In this document: in pieces, positions 1-7,599 of the stretch
Numbering within the stretch: the first letter of the stretch is position 1
Layout of the letters: every line of letters starts with the position of its first letter
Source: Actinomycetota bacterium
GTDB taxonomy: Bacteria; Actinomycetota; Thermoleophilia; Gaiellales; Gaiellaceae
Assembly: GCA_005885565.1 (NCBI GenBank)
Contig: VAXK01000064.1
Location: 1 to 24,710 of the forward strand
Direction: 5' to 3'
Length of the DNA stretch: 24,710 bases
Program-made: the position numbers and the translations under genes
Notes under the pieces: model-generated
Told to the model about the DNA's origin: nothing
Seen by the model: the letters and a program-made list of their open reading frames with translations, nothing else
Database searches by the model: none

Positions 1-2
1 TC

Positions 3-224
3 GCGACTGCGCCGCCGGCGCCGTGCACCGTCGTGCTGACGACGTCGGCCAGCGCGCTCGGAATCAAGAACGGGGCGGGCATGTACTCCATAACGGGCCT
101 CTCGACGTTCTTCGGCGGCAGCGACCAGCAGACGCCGGTTCTCCTGCGCCTCGAGGAGGGCAACTCCGAGCAGTCCGACGCGACGGCGCCGTTCGACGTG
201 AACGGCACCGGCACGACGAAGTAA
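3..224 (+). CDS. C-terminal fragment of an unrecognised protein (5' end outside window)
   Basis: An open frame enters from the left edge and stops at a TAA at 222-224, giving about 73 residues. The visible part is rich in Thr, Ser, Ala, Pro and Gly, with a Pro/Ala stretch and one Cys at its start, and it ends in a Gly-Thr-Thr-Lys tail. This composition suits an exported or surface protein, but no family motif is recognisable. It is followed by a strong hairpin and then the amidase gene on the same strand. The stop codon and the hairpin support a real gene end here. Function unknown. Confidence 0.4.
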   Translation, partial: ATAPPAPCTVVLTTSASALGIKNGAGMYSITGLSTFFGGSDQQTPVLLRLEEGNSEQSDATAPFDVNGTGTTK

Positions 225-241
225 GTCTCCGAACGGAGGGC

Positions 242-263
242 GGGGGTCGCTCCGGCGGCCCCC
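242..263 (+). terminator. GC hairpin after the first gene (terminator-like)
   Basis: GGGGGTCGC and GCGGCCCCC form a nine-pair stem (one G-U pair) around a TCCG tetraloop, 17 bases after the upstream stop codon. No T-tract follows, so it is a candidate rather than a classical intrinsic terminator. It ends 17 bases before the amidase ATG. Confidence 0.5.
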
Positions 264-280
264 GTCGCCCCTCTGCGACG

Positions 281-1183
281 ATGCGGCGAGTGGTCCTCGC
301 GCCGCTCGCCGCCGCCGCGCTCATCTGCCTCGACCCGGGCCACGGCACGCCGCCCGCGATCGGTGCACAGACCGAGCCGATCGGGCCCGGCTCACACGTG
401 ACGAAGATCAAGGACGGCGGCGGCACCGCGGGCGAGGCCGCGGTCAACCTCGCGATCGCGAAGCGGACGCGGACGCTCCTCCTCCACGCGGGCTACCGCG
501 TCGCGATGACGCGAACCGGCCCGACCTTCAGGTACGGGAACGGCGGCAACATCGCGCGGGCGCAGTTCTGCAACGTGCGCCACGCGGCCCTGATGCTCCG
601 CCTGCACGCCGACGGAGCGGTGAACCCTCGCGCGCACGGGATCTCGACCCTCTACCCGGCCTTCCGCCGCGGCTGGACGGACGACATCTACGCGCAGAGC
701 TTGCGCGCCGCGCGCCTCGTCCAACGGAGCCTCGTCCGGGCCACCGGCGCCGCGGATCTCGGCCTCGTGCCGCGCAGCGACCTCACCGGCTTCAACTGGG
801 CGAACGTGCCCGCGATCCTCGTCGAGGCGGGCTTCCTCACGAACCCGACCGAGCGCGTCCGGCTCGAGTCGAGCGCGTACCAAGAGCGTGTCGCGCGCGG
901 CCTCGTCGCGGGCGTCGAGGCCTACGTGCGGCCGGGGCGGCGCCTCATGCGCTCCGCGGTGCGCCGACCTTCGTCGTGGACCCGCCTGCGCCGGTCGTCC
1001 ACCTCGGGCGCCGGCTCGGCACGGTCGACCGGCGTCTCGGCCGCCTCGAACTCCTCCCGCTCCTCGACCATCGTGCGCGACTCGGCCAGCTTGCGCCGAA
1101 GCTCCTCGGCCCGCGGGTCGTCACGCGGCTCGGGCGGCCCCTCGACGACGGGCGCTCTGCGGCGCGTGACGACGAGCCGGTAG
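281..1183 (+). CDS. N-acetylmuramoyl-L-alanine amidase (Amidase_3), with an antisense-overlapping tail
   Basis: This is a zinc-dependent cell-wall amidase that cleaves the bond between muramic acid and the stem peptide. The Amidase_3 pattern is visible: LDPGHG with zinc ligand H21, zinc ligand E52 after the GGGTAG turn, H109 in RLHADG, and the catalytic Glu in PAILVEAGFLTN (E182). The fold should end near residue 216. The frame then runs on about 85 residues that are almost only Ser/Arg/Thr/Gly and lie antisense to the 922-1233 gene. The start at 281 (or GTG 290) leaves only a short hydrophobic stretch that runs straight into the first strand, so a normal signal peptide is not evident. No clear Shine-Dalgarno. 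The amidase call is firm; the start and the last third are uncertain. Confidence 0.8.
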   Translation: MRRVVLAPLAAAALICLDPGHGTPPAIGAQTEPIGPGSHVTKIKDGGGTAGEAAVNLAIAKRTRTLLLHAGYRVAMTRTGPTFRYGNGGNIARAQFCNVRHAALMLRLHADGAVNPRAHGISTLYPAFRRGWTDDIYAQSLRAARLVQRSLVRATGAADLGLVPRSDLTGFNWANVPAILVEAGFLTNPTERVRLESSAYQERVARGLVAGVEAYVRPGRRLMRSAVRRPSSWTRLRRSSTSGAGSARSTGVSAASNSSRSSTIVRDSASLRRSSSARGSSRGSGGPSTTGALRRVTTSR

Positions 1184-1233
1184 AGCCCGAAACCGGCCAC
1201 CGCGCCGGAGAGCAGCGTGAGCGGGCGGCGCAT
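922..1233 (-). CDS. small membrane-anchored, charged helical protein of unknown function
   Basis: The gene encodes 103 residues. An N-terminal hydrophobic segment (about residues 5-22) with flanking Arg residues looks like a membrane anchor, and the rest is a highly charged, Arg/Glu-rich, probably coiled-coil tail. I recall similar short proteins (one TM, then a tail with a REEFEA...DERRRRVH-like pattern) in actinobacteria, but can assign no function. The ATG lies six bases downstream of a TAGCAT -10 element on this strand, so the mRNA may be leaderless. It is divergent from rpsF and its 3' two thirds run antisense to the extended amidase frame, which makes one of the two frames suspect; composition favours this gene. 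Confidence 0.65.
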   Translation of the reverse strand: MRRPLTLLSGAVAGFGLYRLVVTRRRAPVVEGPPEPRDDPRAEELRRKLAESRTMVEEREEFEAAETPVDRAEPAPEVDDRRRRVHDEGRRTAERMRRRPGRT

Positions 1234-1239
1234 CGGCCG

Positions 1240-1249
1240 ATGCTACACT
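1240..1249. promoter_or_regulatory. overlapping divergent -10 elements (rpsF operon / small membrane protein)
   Basis: On the plus strand TACACT (1244-1249) fits TAnnnT and points to rpsF, with a predicted start near 1256. On the minus strand TAGCAT (1245-1240) fits the same rule, with a predicted start at the ATG of the 922-1233 gene. The two hexamers share the TA at 1244-1245. No convincing -35 was seen. Confidence 0.5.
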
Positions 1250-1255
1250 GCCGCC

Positions 1256-1341
1256 TCTTCCTGCCTCGCCTCGCGCCTCCCGTTCCCGAGCGGCGCCTGC
1301 CGGCGAGGCCGCCTGAGACCGAGGGAAGGAGGTTCGGGAAC
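1256..1341 (+). ncRNA. rpsF 5' leader, candidate S6:S18-binding regulatory RNA
   Basis: An outer stem GCCTCGCC (1263-1270) / GGCGAGGC (1302-1309) encloses an inner stem GCGCC (1273-1277) / GGCGC (1292-1296), with an asymmetric internal loop whose 3' side, CTGCC, runs into a CCG (1300-1302). A known leader motif bound by the S6:S18 protein pair lies before rpsF in many bacteria and uses a CCG in an internal loop between stems. Position, fold and the downstream presence of both rpsF and rpsR fit, but the match is by eye only. A strong GGAAGGAGGT ribosome site (1324-1333) closes the leader. Confidence 0.4.
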
Positions 1342-1674
1342 GTGACCGCGTACGAGATCCTGCTCATGCTCGACCCAGAGCTCCCGGAGGAGCGCCAGGC
1401 CGAGGTGGTCGCGCGTACGCGCGAGCTCGTCGAGCGAGGCGGCGGGACGTGGGCGAACCAGGACGTGTGGGGGCGGCGCAAGCTCGCCTACGAGATCGGC
1501 CACAAGGGCGAGGGCGTGTACCACCTGCTCACGTTCGACGCGACCCCGGAGACGCTCGACGAGATCTCGCGCGTCCTCAAGATCACGGACGGGGTCATGC
1601 GGCACATGGCCGTACGGCAGGTGCCGGGGTCGCACGCAAGTGCGCGCCCGGCGCCCGTCCACGAGGCGGAGTAG
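1342..1674 (+). CDS. rpsF: 30S ribosomal protein S6
   Basis: Small-subunit protein S6, which pairs with S18 on the platform of the 30S subunit. The 110-residue product opens with YEILLMLDPEL and carries the family pattern GGxxxxxxxWGRRKLAYEI and GxYHLLTFDA, followed by the RVLKITDGVMRHM segment near the end of the fold. The start is GTG at 1342, chosen because GGAAGGAGGT lies just upstream and the family N-terminus begins here; reading further upstream adds only Arg/Pro-rich antisense sequence. A short Ala/Pro/His tail follows the fold. It heads rpsF-ssb-rpsR-rplI, a widely conserved order, probably driven by the -10 at 1244-1249. Confidence 0.95.
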   Translation: MTAYEILLMLDPELPEERQAEVVARTRELVERGGGTWANQDVWGRRKLAYEIGHKGEGVYHLLTFDATPETLDEISRVLKITDGVMRHMAVRQVPGSHASARPAPVHEAE

Positions 1675-1712
1675 GCTCGGTCTCGAGCGTCAGCGAGCGA
1701 GAAAGGAACACC

Positions 1713-2153
1713 ATGGCGAACATCAACCGAGTCGTCCTCGTCGGAAATCTCACGCGCGATCCCGAGCTGCGGCACACGCCGAGCGGGACCGCGGTCTGCA
1801 AGCTCCGCATCGCCGTGAACACGCGCCAGAAGGACCAGGCCACGGGCGAGTGGGGCGACAAGCCGAACTACTTCGACGTCACGGTCTGGGGGAACCAGGG
1901 CGAGAGCTGCGCGCAGTTCCTCTCCAAGGGCCGCCCCGTCGCGGTCGACGGCCGCCTCGACTGGCGCGAGTGGGACGCCCAGGACGGCACGAAGCGGCAG
2001 GCCGTCGAGATCATCGCGGACAGCGTCCAGTTCCTCGGCAGCCGCGAGGGCGGCGGCGTGGGCGAGCCGCAGTTCGTGCCCGCCGCGGCCACGGCCGCAA
2101 CCGACACCGCCGACTTCGGCGCGGGCGGCGCCGACGACGACATCCCCTTCTAG
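1713..2153 (+). CDS. ssb: single-stranded DNA-binding protein
   Basis: SSB coats single-stranded DNA in replication, repair and recombination. The 146-residue product starts with an OB-fold typical of the family (NRVVLVGNLTRDPELRHTPSG, about residues 4-24; then NYFDVTVWG; the fold ends near residue 110), followed by a Gly/Ala-rich linker and the acidic tip DDDIPF that binds partner proteins such as exonucleases and polymerase clamp-loader subunits. The ATG at 1713 has a GAAAGGA ribosome site at 1701-1707. It lies 38 bases after rpsF and 12 before rpsR. Placement with ribosomal genes and dnaB is conserved in many bacteria. Confidence 0.96.
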   Translation: MANINRVVLVGNLTRDPELRHTPSGTAVCKLRIAVNTRQKDQATGEWGDKPNYFDVTVWGNQGESCAQFLSKGRPVAVDGRLDWREWDAQDGTKRQAVEIIADSVQFLGSREGGGVGEPQFVPAAATAATDTADFGAGGADDDIPF

Positions 2154-2165
2154 GAGGACGAACGA

Positions 2166-2441
2166 ATGGCGCAGCTGAAAGACCGCGACCAGACCCGGCG
2201 CAAGCGTGCGCCCGCCTCGGCCGCTCCCGGCCGGCGGAAGAGCTGCTACTTCTGCAAGGAGAAGGTCGAGGAGGTCGACTACAAGAACTACAACCAGCTC
2301 CGGCGCTACGTCTCGGAGAAGGGAAAGATCCGCTCGCGCCGCATCACGGGCGCGTGCCGCCGTCACCAGCGGCAGGTCGCGGTCGCCGTCAAGCGCGCCC
2401 GCGAGATGGCGCTCCTCCCGTACGTCTCCGACTCGAGGTGA
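2166..2441 (+). CDS. rpsR: 30S ribosomal protein S18
   Basis: S18, the 30S partner of S6. The 91-residue protein has a basic N-terminal arm and the S18 core (CYFCKEK, DYKNY, LRRYVSEKGKI, RRITGACRRHQR, AVKRAREMALLPYV). C27, C30, C64 and H67 are in positions able to bind zinc, as in the zinc-containing (C+) form of this protein. AGGAGGA at 2154-2160 overlaps the ssb stop region and gives a strong ribosome site before the ATG. It is followed within 7 bases by rplI. Confidence 0.96.
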   Translation: MAQLKDRDQTRRKRAPASAAPGRRKSCYFCKEKVEEVDYKNYNQLRRYVSEKGKIRSRRITGACRRHQRQVAVAVKRAREMALLPYVSDSR

Positions 2442-2448
2442 GGCTGGC

Positions 2449-3123
2449 GTGGAGGTGATCCTGCTCAGCGACGTCGAGAAGGTCGGCCTGCGGGGCGACG
2501 TCGTCGACGTCGCGCGCGGCTATGCCCGGAACTTCCTCCTGCCGCGCCGGCTGGCCGAGGCCGCGACGCCCGCGCGCGTGGGCGAGCTCCGCAAGCGCGA
2601 TGCCCAGCGCGCGCGGCACGAGGCGCGGACGTCCGAGCAGGCGCAGGAGATCGCCGAGGTGCTGGGCAAGACGGTGCTCCGCTTCGACGTGAAGGCGGGG
2701 CCGACGGGCGCGCTCTTCGGCTCCGTGACGGCGACCGACGTCGCCGACGAGATCTGGCGGACGCGGAAGGTGCGCGTCGACCGGCGCAAGATCGACCTCG
2801 CCGACCCGATCAAGCGCATAGGCCGCTACCAGGTTCCGATCGACGTCTTCACCGACGTGCGCGTCGAGGTGAAGACCCTCGTCGTCCCCGAGGGCGGCGA
2901 GCTGCCACCCGAGGAGGAGCTCGAGGCGGCCCGCGAGGCCGAGGAGGCCGCGGAGCGGGAGGCTGCCGAGCGCGAGGCGGCCGAGCACCGCGCTGCGGCC
3001 GAGGCGCTCGCAGCCGTTGAGGCCGAGGAGGCCGAGGTCGCTGACGAGGCCGAGGCCGCGGAGGAGGCCGAGGGCGCGGAGAGTCCGGACGGCGAGCCGG
3101 ATCTGGAACAAGAACGCGCCTAA
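2449..3123 (+). CDS. rplI: 50S ribosomal protein L9 with a long acidic C-terminal tail
   Basis: L9 binds 23S rRNA and helps keep reading frame. The N-terminal rRNA-binding domain shows the family signature (VEVILLSDVEKVGLRGDVVD, then GYARNFLLPRRLA), followed by the connecting helix and the C-terminal domain (FDVKAGPTGALFGSV ... VPIDVFTDVRVEVK). The normal fold ends at about residue 147. It is followed by about 77 residues almost entirely of Glu and Ala with some Arg and Asp, probably helical or disordered, absent from typical L9 of about 150 residues. The start is GTG at 2449 with GAGGTGAGG upstream, overlapping the rpsR end. There is no sign of a frameshift in the tail. Confidence 0.93.
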   Translation: MEVILLSDVEKVGLRGDVVDVARGYARNFLLPRRLAEAATPARVGELRKRDAQRARHEARTSEQAQEIAEVLGKTVLRFDVKAGPTGALFGSVTATDVADEIWRTRKVRVDRRKIDLADPIKRIGRYQVPIDVFTDVRVEVKTLVVPEGGELPPEEELEAAREAEEAAEREAAEREAAEHRAAAEALAAVEAEEAEVADEAEAAEEAEGAESPDGEPDLEQERA

Positions 3124-3158
3124 CTTTCCACAGTTCGTCCCCACGGCTGTGAATTGCC

Positions 3159-3172
3159 GCGGAAGTTTCCGC
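3159..3172. terminator. short inverted repeat after rplI
   Basis: GCGGAA and TTCCGC are separated by GT, 36 bases after the rplI stop. A second imperfect pair, CACAG (3129-3133) with CTGTG (3146-3150), lies just before it. Either could serve as a weak terminator of the ribosomal operon, but there is no T-tract. Confidence 0.25.
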
Positions 3173-3216
3173 TCCTAGCGAAGTTTTCATCCACCGAATC
3201 CGTCCGCCGGGTCAGC

Positions 3217-3230
3217 GAACATGTGTTCCG
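3217..3230. promoter_or_regulatory. LexA (SOS) box upstream of dnaB
   Basis: CGAACATGTGTTCC matches every position of the Bacillus/actinobacterial LexA consensus CGAAC-RNRY-GTTYC/G: the GAAC and GTTC half-sites are exact with the proper four-base spacer. It lies 104 bases before the dnaB ATG, in the only sizeable gap of the rpsF-dnaB block, so it would place dnaB under DNA-damage control. Confidence 0.6.
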
Positions 3231-3333
3231 TTATGCCCGCGTTGCCCCGTCTTCCACAGGCGCGTCTCCTTCGGACGAGACCTTTGTACACACCGTTGAA
3301 CCCTGCCGCCGAGGGGCGTTCACTACCCGTTTG

Positions 3334-4677
3334 ATGGTCCAGGCCCCTCCCCTCTCGCAGACCGCCCCGGTTCCCCCTCAGAACCTCGAGGCCGAGGAGT
3401 CCGTCCTCGGGGCCATGATGCTCTCCCCCGGCGCAATCGGGGCGGTCAGCGAGATTCTCGACGCCGGCGACTTCTACCGGGAGAGCCATTCGAAGATCTA
3501 CCTCGCCGCGCTCGCGCTGTACGCGAAGGGCGAGCCGGTCGACGCGATCACGCTCGTCGACGAGCTCGAGGAGCGCGGCGAGCTCGAGGACGTCGGCGGC
3601 CGCGACCGCATACACGTCCTCGCGACCCTCGTGCCCGCGGCGGCCAACGCGGCCCACTACGCGCGCATCGTGCGCGAGATGGCGACGCTGCGCGGCCTCA
3701 TCCGCGCCGGCGGCGAGATCGCCCGGCTCGGATGGGACCGGCCGGGCGACACGACCGACCTCGTCGACCGCGCGGAGCAGGTCGTCTTCGACCTCTCGCA
3801 GAGCCGCGTCTCGACCGAGTTCAGCCACATCGAGGCCCTGCTCAAGGAGAGCTTCGAGCGCATCACAGCGCTCTACGAGGCGGGCGCCGAGATCACCGGC
3901 ATCCCCTCGGGCTTCCGCGACCTCGACCGGCTGACCTCCGGCTTCCAGCCCGGCAACCTCGTGATCGTCGCCTCGCGCCCGAGCATGGGCAAGTCCGCGC
4001 TCGGGCTCGGCGTCGCCGCGAACCTCGCCGTCCGCCACGAGCTCCCGATCGCGCTCTTCACCCTGGAGATGTCGAAGGCCGAGGTGACGCAGCGACTCAT
4101 GTGCGGCGAGGCGAAGGTCGAGTCGCAGCGCCTGCGCACCGGCAAGCTCGCGGTCGACGACTGGCCGCGCCTCACAGCCGCCTGCGACAAGCTCGCGAAG
4201 GCGCCGATCTACGTCGACGACACCGGCTCGATCACGATGATGGAGATTCGCTCGAAGGCGCGGCGACTCAAATCGCGCGAACCGAGCCTCGGCCTCATCG
4301 TCGTCGACTACATGCAGCTGATGACCTCGGGGGTCTCGGCCGAGAACCGCGTGCAGGAGGTGTCGCAGATCTCGCGCTCGCTGAAGATCCTCGCACGCGA
4401 CCTCGACGTGCCGATCCTCGCCCTCTCGCAGCTCTCCCGCGCGGTCGAGCAGCGGCACGACAAGCGGCCGATCCTGTCCGACCTGCGCGAGTCGGGGTCG
4501 ATCGAGCAGGACGCCGACCTCGTGATCTTCATCTATCGCGACGAGTACTACAACGAGGAGTCCGATCAGCAGGGCCTCGCCGAGGTCATCCTCGCGAAGC
4601 ACCGGAACGGCCCCACCGACGCGGTCAAGCTCTCGTTCCTGAAGAGGTACGCCAAGTTTGCGGACCTTGCGGCCTAA
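3334..4677 (+). CDS. dnaB: replicative DNA helicase DnaB
   Basis: DnaB is the hexameric helicase that unwinds DNA at the fork and contacts primase. The 447-residue protein has the N-terminal helical domain (PPQNLEAEESVLGAMM, residues 15-30) and a RecA-like C-terminal domain: Walker A RPSMGKS (215-221), Walker B VVDYMQL (D325), then LSQLSRAVEQR and DLRESGSIEQDAD. No intein interrupts it. The ATG at 3334 gives the usual N-terminus, although the frame is open to 3154. TTGAAC (3296-3301), 17 bases, then TTCACT (3319-3324) could be a weak promoter giving an almost leaderless mRNA; a GAGGGG lies 17 bases upstream of the ATG. The LexA box and DnaA-like boxes lie in the gap before it. Confidence 0.96.
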   Translation: MVQAPPLSQTAPVPPQNLEAEESVLGAMMLSPGAIGAVSEILDAGDFYRESHSKIYLAALALYAKGEPVDAITLVDELEERGELEDVGGRDRIHVLATLVPAAANAAHYARIVREMATLRGLIRAGGEIARLGWDRPGDTTDLVDRAEQVVFDLSQSRVSTEFSHIEALLKESFERITALYEAGAEITGIPSGFRDLDRLTSGFQPGNLVIVASRPSMGKSALGLGVAANLAVRHELPIALFTLEMSKAEVTQRLMCGEAKVESQRLRTGKLAVDDWPRLTAACDKLAKAPIYVDDTGSITMMEIRSKARRLKSREPSLGLIVVDYMQLMTSGVSAENRVQEVSQISRSLKILARDLDVPILALSQLSRAVEQRHDKRPILSDLRESGSIEQDADLVIFIYRDEYYNEESDQQGLAEVILAKHRNGPTDAVKLSFLKRYAKFADLAA

Positions 4678-4686
4678 GGGGAGGTG

Positions 4687-4899
4687 ATGGAGGACCAGCG
4701 GATCATCCTGCCGCCGCGCGCGACGTCGTTCCGCGCCGTGTGCTCGGCGTGCCAGGCAGACCAGCCGGCGAGTCGCGGCTACCTCGGCGCGATCGTCGAG
4801 GGAGCGCTCGAGCTCGACGACGACCGCGGCAGCGTCGTCTGCCAGCGCGGCCACGAGATCGAGCTCGTGCGCGAGACGCCGGCAGCGGCGCTGCGGTAG
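4687..4899 (+). CDS. small Cys/His (zinc-ribbon-like) protein of unknown function
   Basis: This 70-residue protein has a CxxC pair (CSAC, residues 19-22) and a later CxxxH pair (CQRGH, about residues 50-54), a spacing compatible with one bound zinc. The rest is mostly short strands and acidic residues, with an Ala-rich end. I do not recognise the family. The start is ATG at 4687, with GTG 4684 possible; GGGGAGG at 4678-4684 serves as ribosome site and follows the dnaB stop directly, so it is probably cotranscribed and translationally coupled with dnaB. A role in replication or nucleic-acid binding would be a guess from position only. Confidence 0.6.
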   Translation: MEDQRIILPPRATSFRAVCSACQADQPASRGYLGAIVEGALELDDDRGSVVCQRGHEIELVRETPAAALR

Positions 4900-4910
4900 C
4901 GGTTCCCCTC

Positions 4911-4942
4911 GCTCGCCGCCGCGGCTCTCCGCGGCGGCGGGC
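4911..4942 (+). terminator. strong GC hairpin between the dnaB unit and purA
   Basis: CGCCGCCGCGG (4914-4924) and CCGCGGCGGCG (4929-4939) pair perfectly around a CTCT loop, and three more pairs (one G-U) extend the stem to 4911/4942. It starts 12 bases after the small-protein stop. It is the strongest hairpin noticed in the window, without a T-run. Confidence 0.55.
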
Positions 4943-4999
4943 CGCGCCTGCGATCACTCGGCGCCAAGGGAACCGACCGTTCTGCGACACTCCTGCGTC

Positions 5000-6255
<1,256 letters not shown>

Positions 6256-6259
<4 letters not shown>

Positions 6260-7599
6260 AGCGCCTCCCGAAGGCGGTGCAGGTGGAGGCGCGCCGCCTC
6301 GTCCACTTCCGGGGCCCGGCCGAGCTGCGCCCAGCACCAGATCGCGACGCAGGCGCTGACGAGCAGGCGCGCGACCTCGAGCGCCTCCGGGTCGAGATCC
6401 GGGAAGAGCGCGGCCGCCTCGGGCGCGAGGTGCGCCGCGTCCCACTCGAGAGGTCCGCGGCACGCGCCGTCGAGGTCGATCCAGCGCAGGCCGTCGCGGG
6501 TGCAGAGGAGGTTGGCGCCGTGCGGGCTGCCGTGCAGCCCCCGCTCGGGAAGGCCGAAGGCGTCGAAGCGACGCCGAAGCTCGCGCAGTCCGGCGGCGAG
6601 GAAGCGCCGATCGTCCTCGGCCAGCGACGGGGCTTCCAGCGCCCCGGCGCGCTCGAGGCTCGCAGCGAGCGGAGGCAGCGGCGTCGCGACGGCTCCGAGA
6701 GCATCGTGCAGCTCGCGCAGGGAGGCGGCGACCGCGGCCGGCGAAGGCTCGCCGCCGGCCACGTCGACGTACGGCCAGAACGTCAGCGCCAGCCCGCGCG
6801 CGCGGTGAGGGCCCGCAGGCGGGTCGGTCGCCGGCGGAAGCGCGGGTCCGCCCCGCGCCGCGACGTCCCGGGCTAGCGCCGCTTCGCGCGCGAGCTCGGT
6901 CCCCACGTCGGCGCGAAGGGGCGACGTGGCGACCCGCGCGACGAGCGGCTCGGGCCGGAGCTGGACGATCGTGTCGTTCCAGTCGGCGAGGATGCGCGGC
7001 TCGAGCCCGTCGAGTCCGTAGGCCGCGGCCACCTCGACAACCGCCGCGAGCGCTCGCTCCCGCCGCGCCGCCGCCTCGAGGTCCGCGGGCGTGTTCACGT
7101 TCACGAGCTCCCACGGGTCGAGCTCGACCACGCGCGTGTCTAGCTCCGCCAGCGCGTCACGCAGCGCGAGCTCGCCGCCGGCGAGACGCTTCTCGAGCGC
7201 TCGGAGCGCCGCCTTGCGATACGCGCCCGGCAGCGGCCCCGTCGGAGGGACGGCCGCGTCGGCGCAGGCGTCGGCCAAGGCTGCGACGGACGTGACCGAA
7301 AGGAGCGGCACGTCGACGGGGAGGACGACGACCACGTCGCTCCGAGCCGCGCGCAGGCCGGCGACGACGCCGGCGATCGGCGCTCTGACGGACGAGCCGT
7401 CGTCGAGGACCGGGAACGGAAGCGGGAGCGCGTCGGCTCGCTTGCCGACGGCGATCGTCTCGCCGCAGGTCTCGCCGAGCAGCCGCCATGCCCGCTCGGC
7501 GAGCGTCTCGCCGCCGAGGCGCGCCAACGCCTTCCGCGTGCCGAACCGGGTGCTCGCTCCGCCGACGAGGAGGACCCCCGTCAGGCCTCGATCCGCCAC
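6256..7599 (-). CDS. mobA: MobA-like molybdenum cofactor guanylyltransferase fused to an APH-like kinase domain
   Basis: One uninterrupted frame encodes two folds in 447 residues. Residues 8-180 are MobA-like, the enzyme that adds GMP to molybdopterin: LLVGGASTRFGTRKA (11-24) is the nucleotide-binding loop, LPVDVP (D96) the metal site, and VNVNTPADL closes the domain. Residues about 190-447 resemble the aminoglycoside phosphotransferase/choline kinase fold: HGSPHGAN (356-363) at the catalytic loop and IDLDGACRGPLEWD (374-387) at the metal motif. The usual catalytic Asp of HGD is Ser358 here. GTG at 7599 was chosen; it overlaps the fdhD end by 19 bases, so coupling with fdhD is likely. An internal start (GTG for Val in EVAAAYG) could also yield a separate kinase-like protein. 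The substrate of the second domain is unknown. Confidence 0.75.

Larger units (their letters stand above)
3124..3292 (+). promoter_or_regulatory. four DnaA-box-like sequences in the rplI-dnaB gap
   Basis: All are on the plus strand: CTTTCCACA (3124-3132), TCATCCACC (3188-3196), TCTTCCACA (3250-3258) and TTGTACACA (3284-3292). Against TTATCCACA or the GC-rich-actinobacterial form TTGTCCACA they carry one or two mismatches each. The gap looks more AT-rich than the genes around it. DnaA control of dnaB is plausible; an origin is not claimed, since no dnaA or dnaN gene is in view. Confidence 0.35.

Noticed and set aside
3154..3333. Possible 60-residue N-terminal extension of DnaB from an ATG at 3154
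   Set aside because: Family N-termini begin at about 3334, and the extension would bury the SOS box and DnaA-like boxes in coding sequence.
3124..3333. Chromosomal replication origin
   Set aside because: The DnaA-like boxes are few and imperfect, there is no clear AT-rich unwinding element, and no dnaA, dnaN or rpmH is in view.
3970..4330. Intein in dnaB
   Set aside because: DnaB is a common intein host, but Walker A and Walker B lie at normal spacing and the length is ordinary.
4970..4982. GAAC-CGACC-GTTC inverted repeat upstream of purA, resembling a LexA box
   Set aside because: The spacer is five bases instead of four, which breaks the half-site phasing that LexA requires; kept only as a curiosity.
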